Source: Terebella lapidaria
Lineage: Eukaryota; Annelida; Polychaeta; Terebellida; Terebellidae
Length of the DNA stretch: 64,000 bases
Assembly: GCA_949152475.1 (NCBI GenBank)
Contig: OX424555.1
Location: 74,477,499 to 74,541,498 of the forward strand
Direction of reading: 5' to 3'
The position numbers and the translations under genes are program-made. Below, one piece after another: positions 1 through 12,000 of the stretch (the first letter of the stretch is position 1; each line of letters begins with the position of its first letter). The notes under the pieces are model-generated. The model ran no database searches. It was not told the DNA's origin and saw only the letters and a program-made list of their open reading frames with translations.

Positions 1-1270
1 TGCGCGATAATCGGGGATTTTAGTCGTACGACCATTGGTCATAGGTCGGGAATTGACCATAGAAAAGTATAAAGGCATCACACCTGGTATCCCTGCGATG
101 AACATCCGTGTACCCAATCAAATAATGCCTAGTAAAACCTCAGTTTTCATGGGATGTATGCAGTCTTAGTGGTTTCTGCATACAATTATTGGTGTTTGGG
201 ATGTACAATGCTTCAAACGTCACAGTGTAGTACATGTTGTTTTGACAAAATATTGAGCGATGCCAATCTGTAAACAGAAATTCAAACGTATGATATTCCT
301 AGGCCAGAAACACTGCCGTGGCTCGGATCCACGACAGTATAAAATGTGATTTCTTTTTATCTGGACATAGCGAAAAAATAGCGTGTGAACATATGACGAA
401 TCCACCTTTGTATTACTGCCCATTGATGTAGCTCTCAGAAACAATAAAAAAATGTTGAGTTTCTTCCCTTTTCATACAGATAAGACGGTCCGAAGTGGGA
501 CAATTTACATTGATTTATATAGGGCCTTGAATTGCGAGTTTGTACTCTAAAAATCATGGGAGAAATAATCATGAACTACTGCTACTTATAATATATTACG
601 AATATATTAAATATTACGAATCGGTGATTTCAGCTAATGACCCCTATACTGTCGACTTTGGGCGATAATGAGTAATTTTGATTTTCCCCAATATGATTCC
701 CCGTATGACCATTGGTCATGTAGCATATGATGGGAATTGAATATAGAAAAATACGAAATGAACAGGGAAAATTAACCATGAATAGAGTTATTGCAACTTT
801 TCGATTTTGATCTTTTCCATGACCTTGACCTTGTCCCATATCAAGGCAGATCTACTGAACAAAAAACGGTTAAAATATCGCAAACTGGCTTCTCAATATG
901 GTTTTGAATCTCGAAACACTCAAAAGTCGTAAAATCGGGACAGCCCAAATATTCGTCCTCGGGCGATAATTGGGTTTGAAAACCATCGATTGGTACACCA
1001 TACGATCGGAAATTGGCCGAAGAAAAATACAAAAATAGTTGGGAAAAATAATATTGATCAGAGTCGGAATTATAGCCAATTACGTGATTTTCAATTTTTG
1101 GGTTGCCATTGCAACGATTTTTTTTCGATTTTGTCCAAAAATTAGGAGGATCGAGGCACTGTCACATATCGATTCATCCCTATAAATTTCAAGTTGATCG
1201 GAGAAGAGTTATGCGCATAGACGGACAGACAGACAAACAGGAAAACAGACCCAAATGCCATACCCTAATA
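1..1270 (-). repeat. Degenerate copy of satellite-bearing family A
   Basis: Read on the minus strand, this stretch matches the family A elements at 30075 and 52828. It holds degenerate monomers at about 1-80, 500-840 and 841-1190, including equivalents of the 'tatggccaattcc', 'cattatcgcccg' and 'gttgccatggcaac' segments (here 'gttgccattgcaac' near 1103). It ends with a GACA/GACAAACAG tract near 1220-1250, the complement of the (GTCT)n head of intact copies, and with remnants of the terminal 'taccct' motif. Divergence is far higher than between the other two copies, so this insertion is old. It is cut by the window edge. The short ORFs inside are chance readings of the monomer. Confidence 0.7.
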
Positions 1271-2627
1271 TTACTAACACGTGGTTTTTTTTATCCATGT
1301 ATGAGGAGACCTGATTGTGGTACTTTGAGAGCAAGCACATAAGCTCCAATATACTCACCACATGGATGGAGCGCTGTGTATTGACCCGTAGGGCGGAATG
1401 AGTCTATATTCACCACAAGGACAAATCCCCACTACATTCCAGTGATAAATGTAGGATTATCATAACGAAGTGGACAAATACTTCATCCGTTGACAGCAAA
1501 TCGAATGGCAATCATGCTAGTGGCTTTCTACTTCTTGGCTTTAAAGGCTACTCGACGGGGGCATTTTGGGGTTTGTGACTGCAATTGCTGGGAACAGAAA
1601 TGAATCAGGTTTTGATACAAATGTTCCCATAACGAAGTTGTTTTACTTGATATGGTCTGATTATTTACGATACATGTATAGGCCTATACAATCAGGAAAT
1701 ACAACCTATAAACATATAGGACATGACGTCATAAATGTTGGTGTTGTTACTGGATTCACTACGTGTGTGTTACTGGTAATTTAAACACGATTTCAGTTAC
1801 ATACAACTCACTCCTTGTCACTGATCAATCTAAGCGCTGTCGCTCACTTGAAATCACGAACAATTGACCAGATACAGTAGCAATATCTTAACTTTGACCA
1901 AGAGTCGTTCCTGTTCAACAACACTTTAACAACATACGTCATACCACAAACAAAGGAAAGAACAAACTTGTACCAAGCCGTCAATTGTGAATGCACACCC
2001 AACAGCAGTGTGGCCTACATGTAGATATAGATCAGACATCTATTACTCTCATATTTGGCGCTACACCACCTAACTTGCAGTTTTTGCCTGAACATTAATG
2101 TGAAATCGGATAAATATCAATCAATGATCACGTCCAATCCTGATGATAAATTATTGGTTCCATACATTTGTGAAAAATAGTCTTTCACTATCTTTTGGGG
2201 GTATTTTATGAAATAAATTCCTTCCTGACTATTCAATGCGCGTTCAGTTCTGGTCGTCCAAGTATTACAAGGGAGGAGTTAATACGAAACCACAGGAAAA
2301 TGTACAGACAAGCTTGTCATAGTTATTCGAAACTTCCTGCTAAGGATAACGATTTCAACTAGACGCTTCCGGTCGCCTACGACCGCTTGGGTGTATCTCT
2401 CGTGCCCTATCATCCCTGTTGCCCCAAATATATTATCGATAAGTGTGAAAAACTAGAGCAAGGGATGAAAAGATTACCTGAGAAATGTAAAATCTTAAGC
2501 CACTACTGTTTTTGTTACGCCGCAACTGTTTTCTTTCAAGGTTATTGAAGATTGAATTCAAGATCACCATTGAAATCACTGCATATGAGTTTCCATTTCG
2601 ATATGTTCGATAAATCAACGAAACTAC
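1271..2627. other. No recognisable gene or element
   Basis: AT-rich sequence between the old family A copy and a tandem array. Only short ORFs occur on either strand and none resembles a known domain. No TIR, tRNA or splice-bounded ORF was recognised. Confidence 0.5.
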
Positions 2628-3200
2628 AGCCAGATCAAACTTTTCATCTGAACCTAAATTTCAACTCCGAATATTTGACATACTTGGTTCCAAGTTGAAA
2701 ATCAAAGTAAAAATTAACCAAAACTGCATTTCAAACTGAAGAGCCAGATCGAACTTTTCACCATAACTTGTATTACATGTATTAACTCATAATATGTACC
2801 AAACGTGGTTTCAAGTTGAAATTCAAAGTGAAAGTTGACCAAAACTGTATTTCAAATGACAAAATTGGAGCCAGATCGAACTTTTCACCATAACTTATAT
2901 TTTAACTCATAATATATGCCAAACCTGGTTTCAAGCTGAAATTCAAAATAACACCTGACCAAAACTACATTTCAAGATGACGAAATTGAATCCAGATCGA
3001 ACTTTTCACCATATGTAATATGCGGGTTCATAATATCAGAAATACATAAAGAGAGATATCTCTCTCTTTATGTATTTCTGATAATATATAACAAACGTGG
3101 TTTCAAGTTGAAATTCAAAGTAAAAGTTGACCAAAACTGCATTTTAGGATGACAAAATTGGAGCCAGATCAATGTTTTCACAAAAAGCTCCAAACATGTT
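2628..3200 (+). repeat. Tandem array, about 115-130 bp unit, five copies
   Basis: The phrase 'gccagatcgaacttttcacc' or a close variant recurs near 2630, 2743, 2872, 2991 and 3163. Between copies come the same blocks in the same order: 'aactcataatat', 'ccaaacgtggtttcaagttg', 'aaattcaaagt', 'gttgaccaaaactg'. The fourth interval is lengthened by a palindromic insertion at 3034-3083. No coding potential was seen. Confidence 0.8.
3034..3083. repeat. Near-perfect palindromic insertion (foldback)
   Basis: Two 23-base arms (3034-3056 and 3061-3083) are exact reverse complements with a 4-base loop. The other units of the surrounding tandem array lack it, so it is an insertion. Flanking 'taatat'/'ataatat' appears on both sides and could be a target-site duplication. 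If so, the inserted unit is about 44 bp, from CAG to CTG. Confidence 0.75.
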
Positions 3201-3229
3201 CCAAATTAGGTTCGAATGCGAAATTCTAA

Positions 3230-3640
3230 TTACCTGTTCAAACTCAATAATAAAAAGTTTCTCGTTTTTATTATTTTCATGTGGTCAATAATATACATAA
3301 CCAGTAACAATAATGTTAACTTATTCAATTATACCCAGGAATCTCTACTTGACAAAACCTTCACCTTGTTGAGCTCAATAATAAATGTTTCTCGTCTTAC
3401 CCATTTTTATTGTGGTCAATAATAGACTTAACTAGTAAAAATATTGTTAACTTATTCGGTTACACCCATGGAATCTGTACTGGAAAAAACCTTTACCTTG
3501 TTGAGCTTAAAGTCATAGTAGCAAGGTACCATTATATGTTTCTATTCCTGTTCAGATAAAGGCATTGTGGTCAATATTAGACTTAACTAGTCAAACGAAC
3601 TTTAACTTATTCGATAATATTGATCTATTTCCACCAATTC
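3230..3640 (+). repeat. Tandem repeat, about 140 bp unit, about 2.5 copies
   Basis: The block running through 'gtttctcgt', 'gtggtcaataata', 'gttaacttattc' and 'accttgttgagct' occurs at about 3245-3375 and again at 3375-3515. A third, partial and diverged copy ('gtggtcaatattagactt', 'aacttattcg') lies at about 3565-3625. The small ORFs here simply read the repeat. Confidence 0.65.
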
Positions 3641-4379
3641 TGGTTCTCTATTCTGAACAAGAATCCAGTGCCATTTGCTTTCATAGTACAGGGTATTGCA
3701 GTGATCACAGATGTAAAAGTGGGTATTTTGATGGTCGTAATAAGTTAGTTCGTTAACTAATGAATATTTATTCGCTCATTCTAAAAAACAATAGGTTTCG
3801 TATGACCGTCTTTCTCTTCGAGACTGTGCGATTTCATCATCATTCATCGAAAATTCCCACTCGCACAGCGTTCACAAGCCATGTGTGTTAAACAGGCTAA
3901 TTTGAGCGCAAAATGTGTCGCCAATCGGCCGATTTGGTTGCTATGGCAACCAAAATCAACTGATGTCGGGATCTTACCATAAGATGTATGATAAAAGATT
4001 ATTAGAATCGATTAAGATTTGCAATCTGTACAGCGTATACAATAACAATCTCTACGGCGGATAGAATTGTACGAGTATTTTGAATGTGGGATTATAGTTG
4101 CAGATCGTTCCTGCGACTCTCGTGAGATGAAGGTCTGTGTTGAAACATATATACCTGTATCAGAAAAAGAAATCTACAGTCAACTCGTTTGTGAATATTA
4201 TTCACCTGGTCGACTAAAGCTCTAAAATAGTGTATGACCAATTGAATTAAACTGTGATTTTTTCAAATATGATATGGCAAATTCTTTTTTCAAACCGCAG
4301 CGGTTGATCATTTCGCCAGATGATTCATTCCAGGAAACGACTGGTACGTCAGTCAACCAATCTATTGTTTAGCACGCGG
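3641..4379. other. Intergenic, nothing recognised
   Basis: No domain-bearing ORF, terminal repeat or RNA gene seen. Confidence 0.4.
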
Positions 4380-5019
4380 CGGCAGCAATAACCGAGCAAG
4401 AAGAAAGGAAACATGGAATCAGGCCCTCTTCTCCCTCTCTAACCAGAGACGAGCGTGTCTACCAAGCTCTCTCAGCACACGGGGAACCCTACTAGGGAGC
4501 AGCGTCTTCTCTGCTATCGCGGGAACAGTGACCGTGTCCTTATATAGCCGGGAATCAATACTGGACACTCCCCGAGCCCACCAGCCACATGGCCTGTTTA
4601 CGACGGGATTACCCAGAAGGCAACAAGCCGACGACTCGGTCTTTTCCTTTCCCTCTCCCAGATAACTCGATGGGCGAACATTGAGGCAATTGCGGCCATA
4701 TACACGGAGGTATGATGTCAAGGGACATTAGAGGAGCTGCGAGGTGAAATCGAAGACGACTCTGCCCGCCAGGCCGCGGGCAATGTTGTGGGATAAGTCG
4801 TGAATATTGCACGAAAGACAAGCTTCGTGTGGATTGCACTCGGGTGTTCGAGCGGAAGGACACGCCATAAAGTGAGGCCAGTCCGGGGCGATACTGGCAC
4901 ACAAAGAAATACTGCTTCCTCTAGCTGCAACTAGCAATTTAAACACTCATTTGGAAGTACAAATCTGACTTGTCACGTCAGGGAAAGATGGCGCACGACA
5001 GGGGAGTAAACGTGTGACG
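4380..5019 (+). promoter_or_regulatory. GC-richer island, candidate promoter and 5' UTR exon of the 6367 gene
   Basis: This stretch is clearly richer in GC and CpG than its surroundings. A TATA-like 'tatata' lies at 4541-4546 and a strong splice donor, 'gacg|gtaagtg', at 5019/5020. Just before the donor a short uORF starts at the ATG near 4989 and stops before the donor. A transcript starting near 4570, spliced at 5020 to the acceptor at 6283, would give the 142-aa gene a non-coding first exon. This is inference from position and splice consensus only. The overlapping minus-strand ORFs of about 100 codons look like chance products of GC-rich DNA. Confidence 0.3.
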
Positions 5020-6283
5020 GTAAGTGTTTATTGAAGCTACACGAGTTTGAGGATGTGTTTGTCTTCACATGACATGATTTCCTGGTGGAGTTGTGGTTCT
5101 TATACACAAATATCAGGAGAGAAATACAGCTAATTTGTAGTACGAGAGAGGTAGCAGTACAGTGAGATCGGAAACGGTAAACAGACTGGTATTCAACATC
5201 GTAAGCTCATTCTGTGTCGTGAGACTGAATATTGCCTGGAATTGTCATGACGCAACGCGAGATCTGCTCCGAGATACCGTGTTTTCGTCGTGACAGTGTG
5301 TCGGGTTTCTATAATTTAACACGATGTGATATATAATGTAGAATTCTCAAGTATCATTAATTTGGAATATTAAACCAGCTAACCCTAACTCATATTTAAA
5401 CATATATTTCAATGCAGTATTATTAGAAATATATAACAAATTGCCTGTCAGGCGTTCTATGGACCCACCCCATATTGACGTTACATGGTTTCAATCATTC
5501 ACACTCGATTACACGTGAAAGTATAACGGCCGTGCCTAGATTTACGACTGATTAGATTTTCCTCTTAGAATGAAACTGGTGTTGAAAATCCAGACAATAT
5601 GCATTAAGAAGCTATTAGTCTCACGCCATCTATCAGTAAATCAGGTGACAGCACTTTTCATACTAATATGTGAGGTAGGCATCTGAAATGAGCAATTGCA
5701 TCGGTAAATGAATAAAATCTAGATAACGAAATATCTCGGCTGCTCGCAGGCTTCATATTGCAGCATCTGAAATAACAAGACTATTCAAAACAGAGAAATT
5801 AAATAATTGATGAACAAAACCTGATCGGCGTGTTTTGTGTTCTATTTCCTTTAACGAATGAAGTTCACATTTGTGTTGTCAGTATTATCAGTTGCTGTTC
5901 TTGTTCACAACATAGAGTTGATGCCTACAGGTTTGAACCATATTTTCAACAAAACACTAGTGCAAAGTCACTATTTTCTTAACAGCATACCAGCAAGTTG
6001 ATGAGGTGTTAAGTTGCGTCGATGTCTAAATAAACCATAGCGTAAACAATGCCTTCGATCAATGCTGAATGACGGCTGTACTTTGCCAGTGTGTTAGTGC
6101 ATTTATGTTGTATGCAAGGTAGCGTGGCTAAGACACGTCTAAAGACGTTATACGCAAGTTCGAACCTTAAGGATGAACAAAAAACAGAGAAACCAGTGAT
6201 GCTGATAACAAAGTTGTGCACGTAGACACTCCTACTTACGAATGGAACATGTGAATATTCTATTTGTCACTATGTCATTTCAG
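5020..6283 (+). other. Candidate 5' UTR intron of the 6367 gene
   Basis: Bounded by a consensus donor (gtaagt, 5020) and an acceptor ('gtcatttcag', ending 6283) preceded by a pyrimidine-rich run. Nothing else is recognisable inside. The acceptor is supported by a similarly placed acceptor before the paralogue at 20274. The donor is less certain. Confidence 0.35.
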
Positions 6284-6366
6284 GATACACGGTTATCGAA
6301 GTGGAGTGATGAAGGACAACAAACCTAACTAACATTGTTAGCTTCGAGCACAAACCCCCGTCCACG

Positions 6367-6795
6367 ATGGTGCAACTGTTTTACTACGAGAACCGCGGCA
6401 CTAAGTGCCACAGACTGCTCAAGTACGAAGGTCATCCCAACAAAGTGCTCTTGTTCCCGCACGAGGGATGGGCACAGCCTGCCTGCGCCACCTACTGGCT
6501 GCTAAAGGTGCCTTGGTGGTCCAAGAAAAGGTGTAACATTGTGGAAGTGTGCGGCACGAAAAAGACGACAACCAAGGCCAAAATCAGCCACCTGCCCAAC
6601 GGGGACATGTGCGTGACGGGCAAATTTAAAAAGGCCAAGTGCAATCCTGATTTCAAGATGGTTCTCACCACGAACGTGTCAAACGCGGACTTCCAGATGG
6701 GGTACAGTATGACTGGTTCCCTAGAGCGCGGAGATAAACGGTCGGCCACCTGGGAAATGACACACTTCGCCATGATCAAACGGAAAGGGTACTGA
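6367..6795 (+). CDS. Small five-cysteine basic protein, copy 1 (unrecognised family)
   Basis: I do not recognise this family. It is an uninterrupted 142-codon ORF starting MVQLFYYENRG and ending in MIKRKGY. A second copy, about 73% identical by hand alignment with one single-residue indel, lies at 20439. The conservation spans the whole length, and most differences are conservative substitutions, which indicates protein-level selection. Five cysteines are shared (C14, C40, C56, C62, C82); C92 is unique to this copy. Aromatic-rich blocks are conserved (GWA..AC.TYW, VPWW, EVCG, NGDMCV, LTTNVSNADFQ, GYSMTG.LERG). There is no signal peptide or membrane segment, so a cytosolic or nuclear location is the default reading. 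The alternation of short hydrophobic stretches suggests a mostly beta fold, which is only an impression. The ATG is in a 'ccacgATGGTGC' context shared with the paralogue. No intron interrupts the CDS; the acceptor at 6283 suggests one in the 5' UTR. Confidence 0.85.
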   Translation: MVQLFYYENRGTKCHRLLKYEGHPNKVLLFPHEGWAQPACATYWLLKVPWWSKKRCNIVEVCGTKKTTTKAKISHLPNGDMCVTGKFKKAKCNPDFKMVLTTNVSNADFQMGYSMTGSLERGDKRSATWEMTHFAMIKRKGY

Positions 6796-8080
6796 TCAGA
6801 AAGACGCCTCGTCCAAGCATCGCTCGTCCAAACACATTCCACTTGCTACAGTGTTCCTTCTAGTCATTGTGTCCGGCCCTGCATCGTGATTTATGCGTTG
6901 AAAATTGAAACTGTGTAATTGTCAGTCAACATTCTTGCCAAAGTGTGGACACGTATATGTATGTTCAAGTAAAGTGTGGAGTGTGTTTCAGTGTTACACC
7001 CCTGTCTCATTATCCAAGTATGATTGTTGTCTAATACACGTTGTTTCGTTACTATTATTGGCAAATATATATCGCATGTTAAAATATTGTCACCAGCGGT
7101 CATGCATATGAGCGCCTGTATGAAAACATTGATGAGTGAACTCCCTAAGAAAATGATGGAATGGTTTTGTTGAGTATTTTGTTCTGTGATCATTGACCTC
7201 CTGGAAACATATTACACTTATTACACCCATCTAATACACCAATCACACCATCACCCATTTAGAAATTATTTTGACGTTTTCTTTCATTTCTTTGGGGGTA
7301 TCGGGTTTATAATAAGATCGTTTTACCACACTGCAATTAAAAATTGTATGCAGGGGAAGATGTCAACAACGATATGTCAGTAATATACTATAAATAGAGA
7401 TACAGAAACCCTCTAAGAGTTATACTGCACAGGCATTGTTACACATAGGTAGTTAATGTGTCGGAAGGAGAGGTTACTGGTGTGAGGTCTTGCGATTTTT
7501 ACAGTGTCAAGAAGTGGGTGTAAATCTTGTTTTCGGCATTCTAAAACCACAGACACATCATTCTGGAACATTTCACCTGTCAGAGAATATATCTCTTTTC
7601 GTAGATGAAAGAAACAAAGAAAATAACTCACCACAAAATATGTTTCTTTGTTAACTCGCTGCTTGGCATTCTGCGTCGGAGCGAAAAACCGGTTGTGTAC
7701 TGTCTGATTAATCTTGTTCTAGTACAGTATTGATGTGTAACTGACTAAGGAGTCTGCCAGTTTGAAACAAAACTACACGAAAGCGGAATACTCTGCTGAG
7801 ATTACGCCCTCCACAAATACCCCGGAATTCGATCATTTAATGTATACTGTACATGACAGACACATGAGGCAACGTGCGTGCCATTTACCTACAGGAAAAC
7901 CTGCATTGTTTGATGGGATGGATATGTTATTATCATATTCTTCGCTATTAATTTCACAAAAATCCATTCATCATTAAACCAATCGGTACTTTTCAGAAGA
8001 TATGCAAGTGTTATCTCATTACCAATTGTCTTGTTAACTGGCATCCACAATGCTGACACTTACTGCCACAAGTACGACGT
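6796..8080 (+). other. 3' flank of the 6367 gene, no further gene
   Basis: Contains the presumed 3' UTR. No canonical AATAAA was seen close to the stop; an 'attaaa' variant occurs near 7336. The ORFs on both strands are short and unconserved. No repeats were recognised. Confidence 0.4.
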
Positions 8081-8083
8081 TTA

Positions 8084-9044
8084 TGCCTGGGTCACATTTG
8101 CACAGGTCGCCGGCCGACATGGGGATATCGGTGGTATTTACCGATGTTCCGGCCGCCGGTGATATTTTGTCAGGCATCTTTCCCATATCGTTCGAGTGGT
8201 ACTGAAACCACCAGGTATTGTCCACCGGTGACCACTATAGTCACTTATGATCGCGTGTCTTCACCGTGTCTGTCAAATCTTCAAGAATTCCAAGAAAGAC
8301 TGACCAACCAACGATGCCCTACCGGAGACCGCATAACACCCTAATGATACCTGCTCGGTGACCGTCTGATCTGTACAAATCGGCCGATTATTTGAAGGGC
8401 ACCTTCCGGACATTCATCGGCGCCGGCAGGATACCATGCAGTGACCGCCTGGTGAGCTACCCACATGGTCGGCCGATATATTTGGTCGATTCCCTCGGCA
8501 CCTGGTGGGCATGTAAAGGGGCAGTGACCGGTATAAAAGAAATTTACGTCATACGTAATATATGTCCCACAGACAAATATTCCTAGGAAATGTTGTCCAA
8601 TGGGACAATAATCTCAGGAATATATGTCCGACGGACCTAATTCCCTAGGAAAAACATGTCCTGGGACCCAATTCCCTAGGAAAACATGTCCAGGGACATA
8701 TTTCCCTGGCACTCATATCCAGGCAGACTATTTCCCCTAGGAATATATGTCCGGGGAGACCTAAAATACATGGGACATATATTTCGTTTACACCGGTCGC
8801 CGGCAGGCGTGCTATTGATTCACTACCGATGTAATTTTTTTCCACCGGTCGCCGCAAGAAAATAACTCTGCATTATTTTCTGCCGATGCCTTCACCGACG
8901 TGTTTCCGATGTCCGATTGTTGTGCGATGGTCACGGATGATCCTCAGGCGCTCGGTGGGTGACCGGCCGAAATGGCCAAATTCCAGCCTTTTCGGGCATC
9001 GTATCCTCATCGGCGTAGGCATCGGTGAAAATGTGACTTAGGCA
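8084..9044. mobile_element. 961-bp non-autonomous TIR element, TTA target duplication (PIF/Harbinger-like?)
   Basis: The left end TGCCTGGGTCACATTTGCAC (8084-8103) pairs with the inverted right end (RC: TGCCTAAGTCACATTTTCAC, 9025-9044), 17 of 20 bases. 'tta' flanks both sides (8081-8083, 9045-9047). TTA/TWA duplications are typical of PIF/Harbinger elements, but no transposase is present and the family call is tentative. The interior is GC-richer than the neighbourhood and repeats a CACCGGTCGCCGG/CCGGTGACC theme (near 8101, 8150, 8222, 8354, 8526, 8790, 8842, 8955). It also holds a minisatellite at 8572-8785. Confidence 0.65.
8572..8785 (+). repeat. Minisatellite, about 30-35 bp unit
   Basis: About five to six imperfect units are built around 'attccctaggaaaacatgtc' followed by 'cagggac' or similar. 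Each unit contains two small palindromes, CCTAGG and ACATGT. It lies wholly inside the TIR element 8084-9044. Unit lengths vary and there is no unique spacer, so it is not a CRISPR array. Confidence 0.7.
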
Positions 9045-9047
9045 TTA

Positions 9048-12000
9048 GTGGTGTGCGTGTCTACATATTTCCCATTCCACAAACGTTCTCGGCATGGGTT
9101 ATTCATCATGACATTGGCATTATCTTGAAGTTACCCATTGTTTATCTGTCTACACTAAGTCTGAGGAAATCGATTAGTATTTTTAAGACGAACGTTAGTG
9201 TATAGACCAAACTTTCTGGTCAATCATTTTCGAATGACTTTAACGTTCAGTTCGGTATGTATATTGAAGTGACACTGGCATATATATGCACACAACCAGA
9301 ACACAACTATGCGCCAATACACATGTGTCACCACCACTATACATGTAGGCTGCTATAGATTTTGATGAAGAAAATAAAAAATCAAGACATCATTTTTGGA
9401 ATAGAAACGAAGCACGATCAAGCTTTTACATACAAAACATCACTACCATCAATGGGGACAGAATGGGTGCAAAAACTGTTCCCATTTATACAATACACTA
9501 GTATACAACTAGCAAACAATGGTTTGTGTACACAAACCATGCATAGAACTGATCACAAGCCAAAAAGCTATAAGTTGATAGCCTAAAAAAACAATACCTC
9601 CAGATTCGCATACTTTTTAGGTACTATGACTTGATTTATGATACGATATGGAATAAACATGGGTTTCGTCAGTTTAACTCAGTTTAATTCGAAATCCCAT
9701 TGAACAATTATAATGTGTTTCCTTACATGCCATGCTACAATTGCAGTGTATGGTCATCAATACATATATAAGATTGTTCTTGTAGATATTTGCATATGTT
9801 TGCAATGACAATCGGATCAGCGATTGGTTTATTGTCCCATTCATTGAAGTAATGTCTCGGGGTTTTCATGACTGACCGGATTCCTGGCCATGTCGCCAAC
9901 CCCAGCTCTGATTGCACTGGCGATCCAATTGATATTTCATCAATCTCATGGCCAATGGAGCGTAGGTCCGATAAGGAAACAAGCTCTGTGGCTCACCGAG
10001 TTCAGTGATATATCGGTGTTTGGTTAGTGGTCCGCAGGGTCAAGCTTGTGCCACTAACGTCGCATGTTACGGGTCTAAAATCGACATTCACGTCACGCAA
10101 TGAACCCTGTATCATCGACGGGCGATTTGTTTAATGTACATGTATGTGCAGCTTTCGGATATTCGCCACGACGCTGATGCAGGACAGGAAATGCAATCTC
10201 CACGTAGTATAGTTTTTGGCGATTATCAAACGGGTATTGAAACTCCTAAAAAGTGAAAAGAGATATTGACATTTTTTTATATGAGGTTACAATTTGGATA
10301 CCTCAAATAGTGTAATGAAAAAAAATGACATGTGTGGCTTATGATGAGTTGATATAATTATACACTTTGAAGTCTATGTATTAAAAGTTGTATTATCTTG
10401 CAATAATTTCCACCTCTGCGTATTTGGGGACACATCTGGGATCTCAAAACCATCTCAAAGACTTGTGAACCTTACCGCAATGATGCATCCAGCTCAAGAT
10501 GCAGCTTTGTGCTTTTATTTGCCATGTGGACTTATCAATACACGAATGCAATATATCTGCAAAGATTGCTTTGCAAATCCAATTGCTGTTTGATGGACAT
10601 AGTTTTCGGTGGACCGTGTGTCTGATAAGAAATGACCTTTTAAATAGTGATGGATAGACACTCGCTGACTATCGATAAAACTGCGCTGCGCAATTGGATC
10701 AAGTAAGCGTTTGGGAACATAAACAAGGTTTGCAACGGTGAGGATAAATTGTGAGTATGTTATTGAAATTAAAATATTTCCAAGTAGCCGGATATAGTGC
10801 AAGATGCTGCAGTAGTTTTGAAGTGAAAGTTGTTTAGCCGTGTATTTGTTAATTACATAATTTATTAGATTACGTATTAGTTCGGATAAGTTTCGGATTA
10901 TCGATGTGCTTTTACGTGCACAATATTCCAGTCAAAATGTTTTCAAATTAGATCATGTTCCATATATAGATTTATAAAACCCAGTAGGAAAGTGAACAGG
11001 AATATCCAGTCTGTAACACTCGGCCACACATAATGGAATACAAATATATGCACCCGCAACATTCTCAATAATGTACTTCAGCCATTGAACATACGTAGAT
11101 GTGTAAGCAAAGCCAGAAGGACGGCCACAGAAATAATTGATAACAAACTCGACAGTTTTTCCTGACAAAATGATGTTTACATTTCTGGAGGAGCCGCGGA
11201 TCGATGCTACACGATAGGAGAGAGAATACAAGATGCCAGTCAATTACGGTCGAGAATAGACGAGAATACTTCGATTTTGTTCTCAGCATAATAATATATT
11301 TGTTTCCGAAGTCGTCCGATTTCTCCCAGTTTTCAGACAGCGATGAATCAAACCCCCTTTGCGTCACCCAAGATTGATTTCATATATTTCCGTGACAGAG
11401 CTAACCTCAGCAACACCGCGACAAGTGGACTCACATAATTGGATGATTCTTTTCAATGCGTTCGAACGCAACAAGAGCTAACTTAAAGGTCGTATATATG
11501 AATATGTAGCAATACCTTCCAAACACATTTTGGAATGTGTGGTATCCGCTAACATGTTTAACGCGGTGTCTGTTGATATCTTTCGATGTCGTAATCTCGT
11601 ATACATATCCAGGCTCATTGTGAGTACTGACCTTATAATATTGGCTTGTTCGTTAAGAAGGAAAGTAACGTTAGTCGTCAACCCTGCCGTCAACAACGAC
11701 GTTGCATTGTATTGTTCTAGTACAAAAAATGTTTGGAACCACTCACCAGTATTATGATAAAATCTCAAGTTTCCTCTTTTCAAGAAAATAATTATCCTCT
11801 GAAAGGAATATCTTATCAGGTGAGAAATTTGCACTCCGCAAATCTCATAATTCACATTCATCATATATATTTGAAGTTGTACTTCTGGGAGTTATAGATT
11901 TCTCCATGAATTTCTGTGAAAACCAAGAAAACACATACCATAAAACATATTATAAACGCAGGCCCTCTAACAAGCGCAGGTATCTAATAAACGCAGGGAA

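Noticed and set aside
8572-8785. CRISPR-like array
   Set aside because: Units are imperfect, contiguous and without unique spacers, inside a eukaryotic TIR element; it is a minisatellite.
11478-11864. 128-codon minus-strand ORF
   Set aside because: No recognisable domain, no signal peptide, no splice or repeat support.
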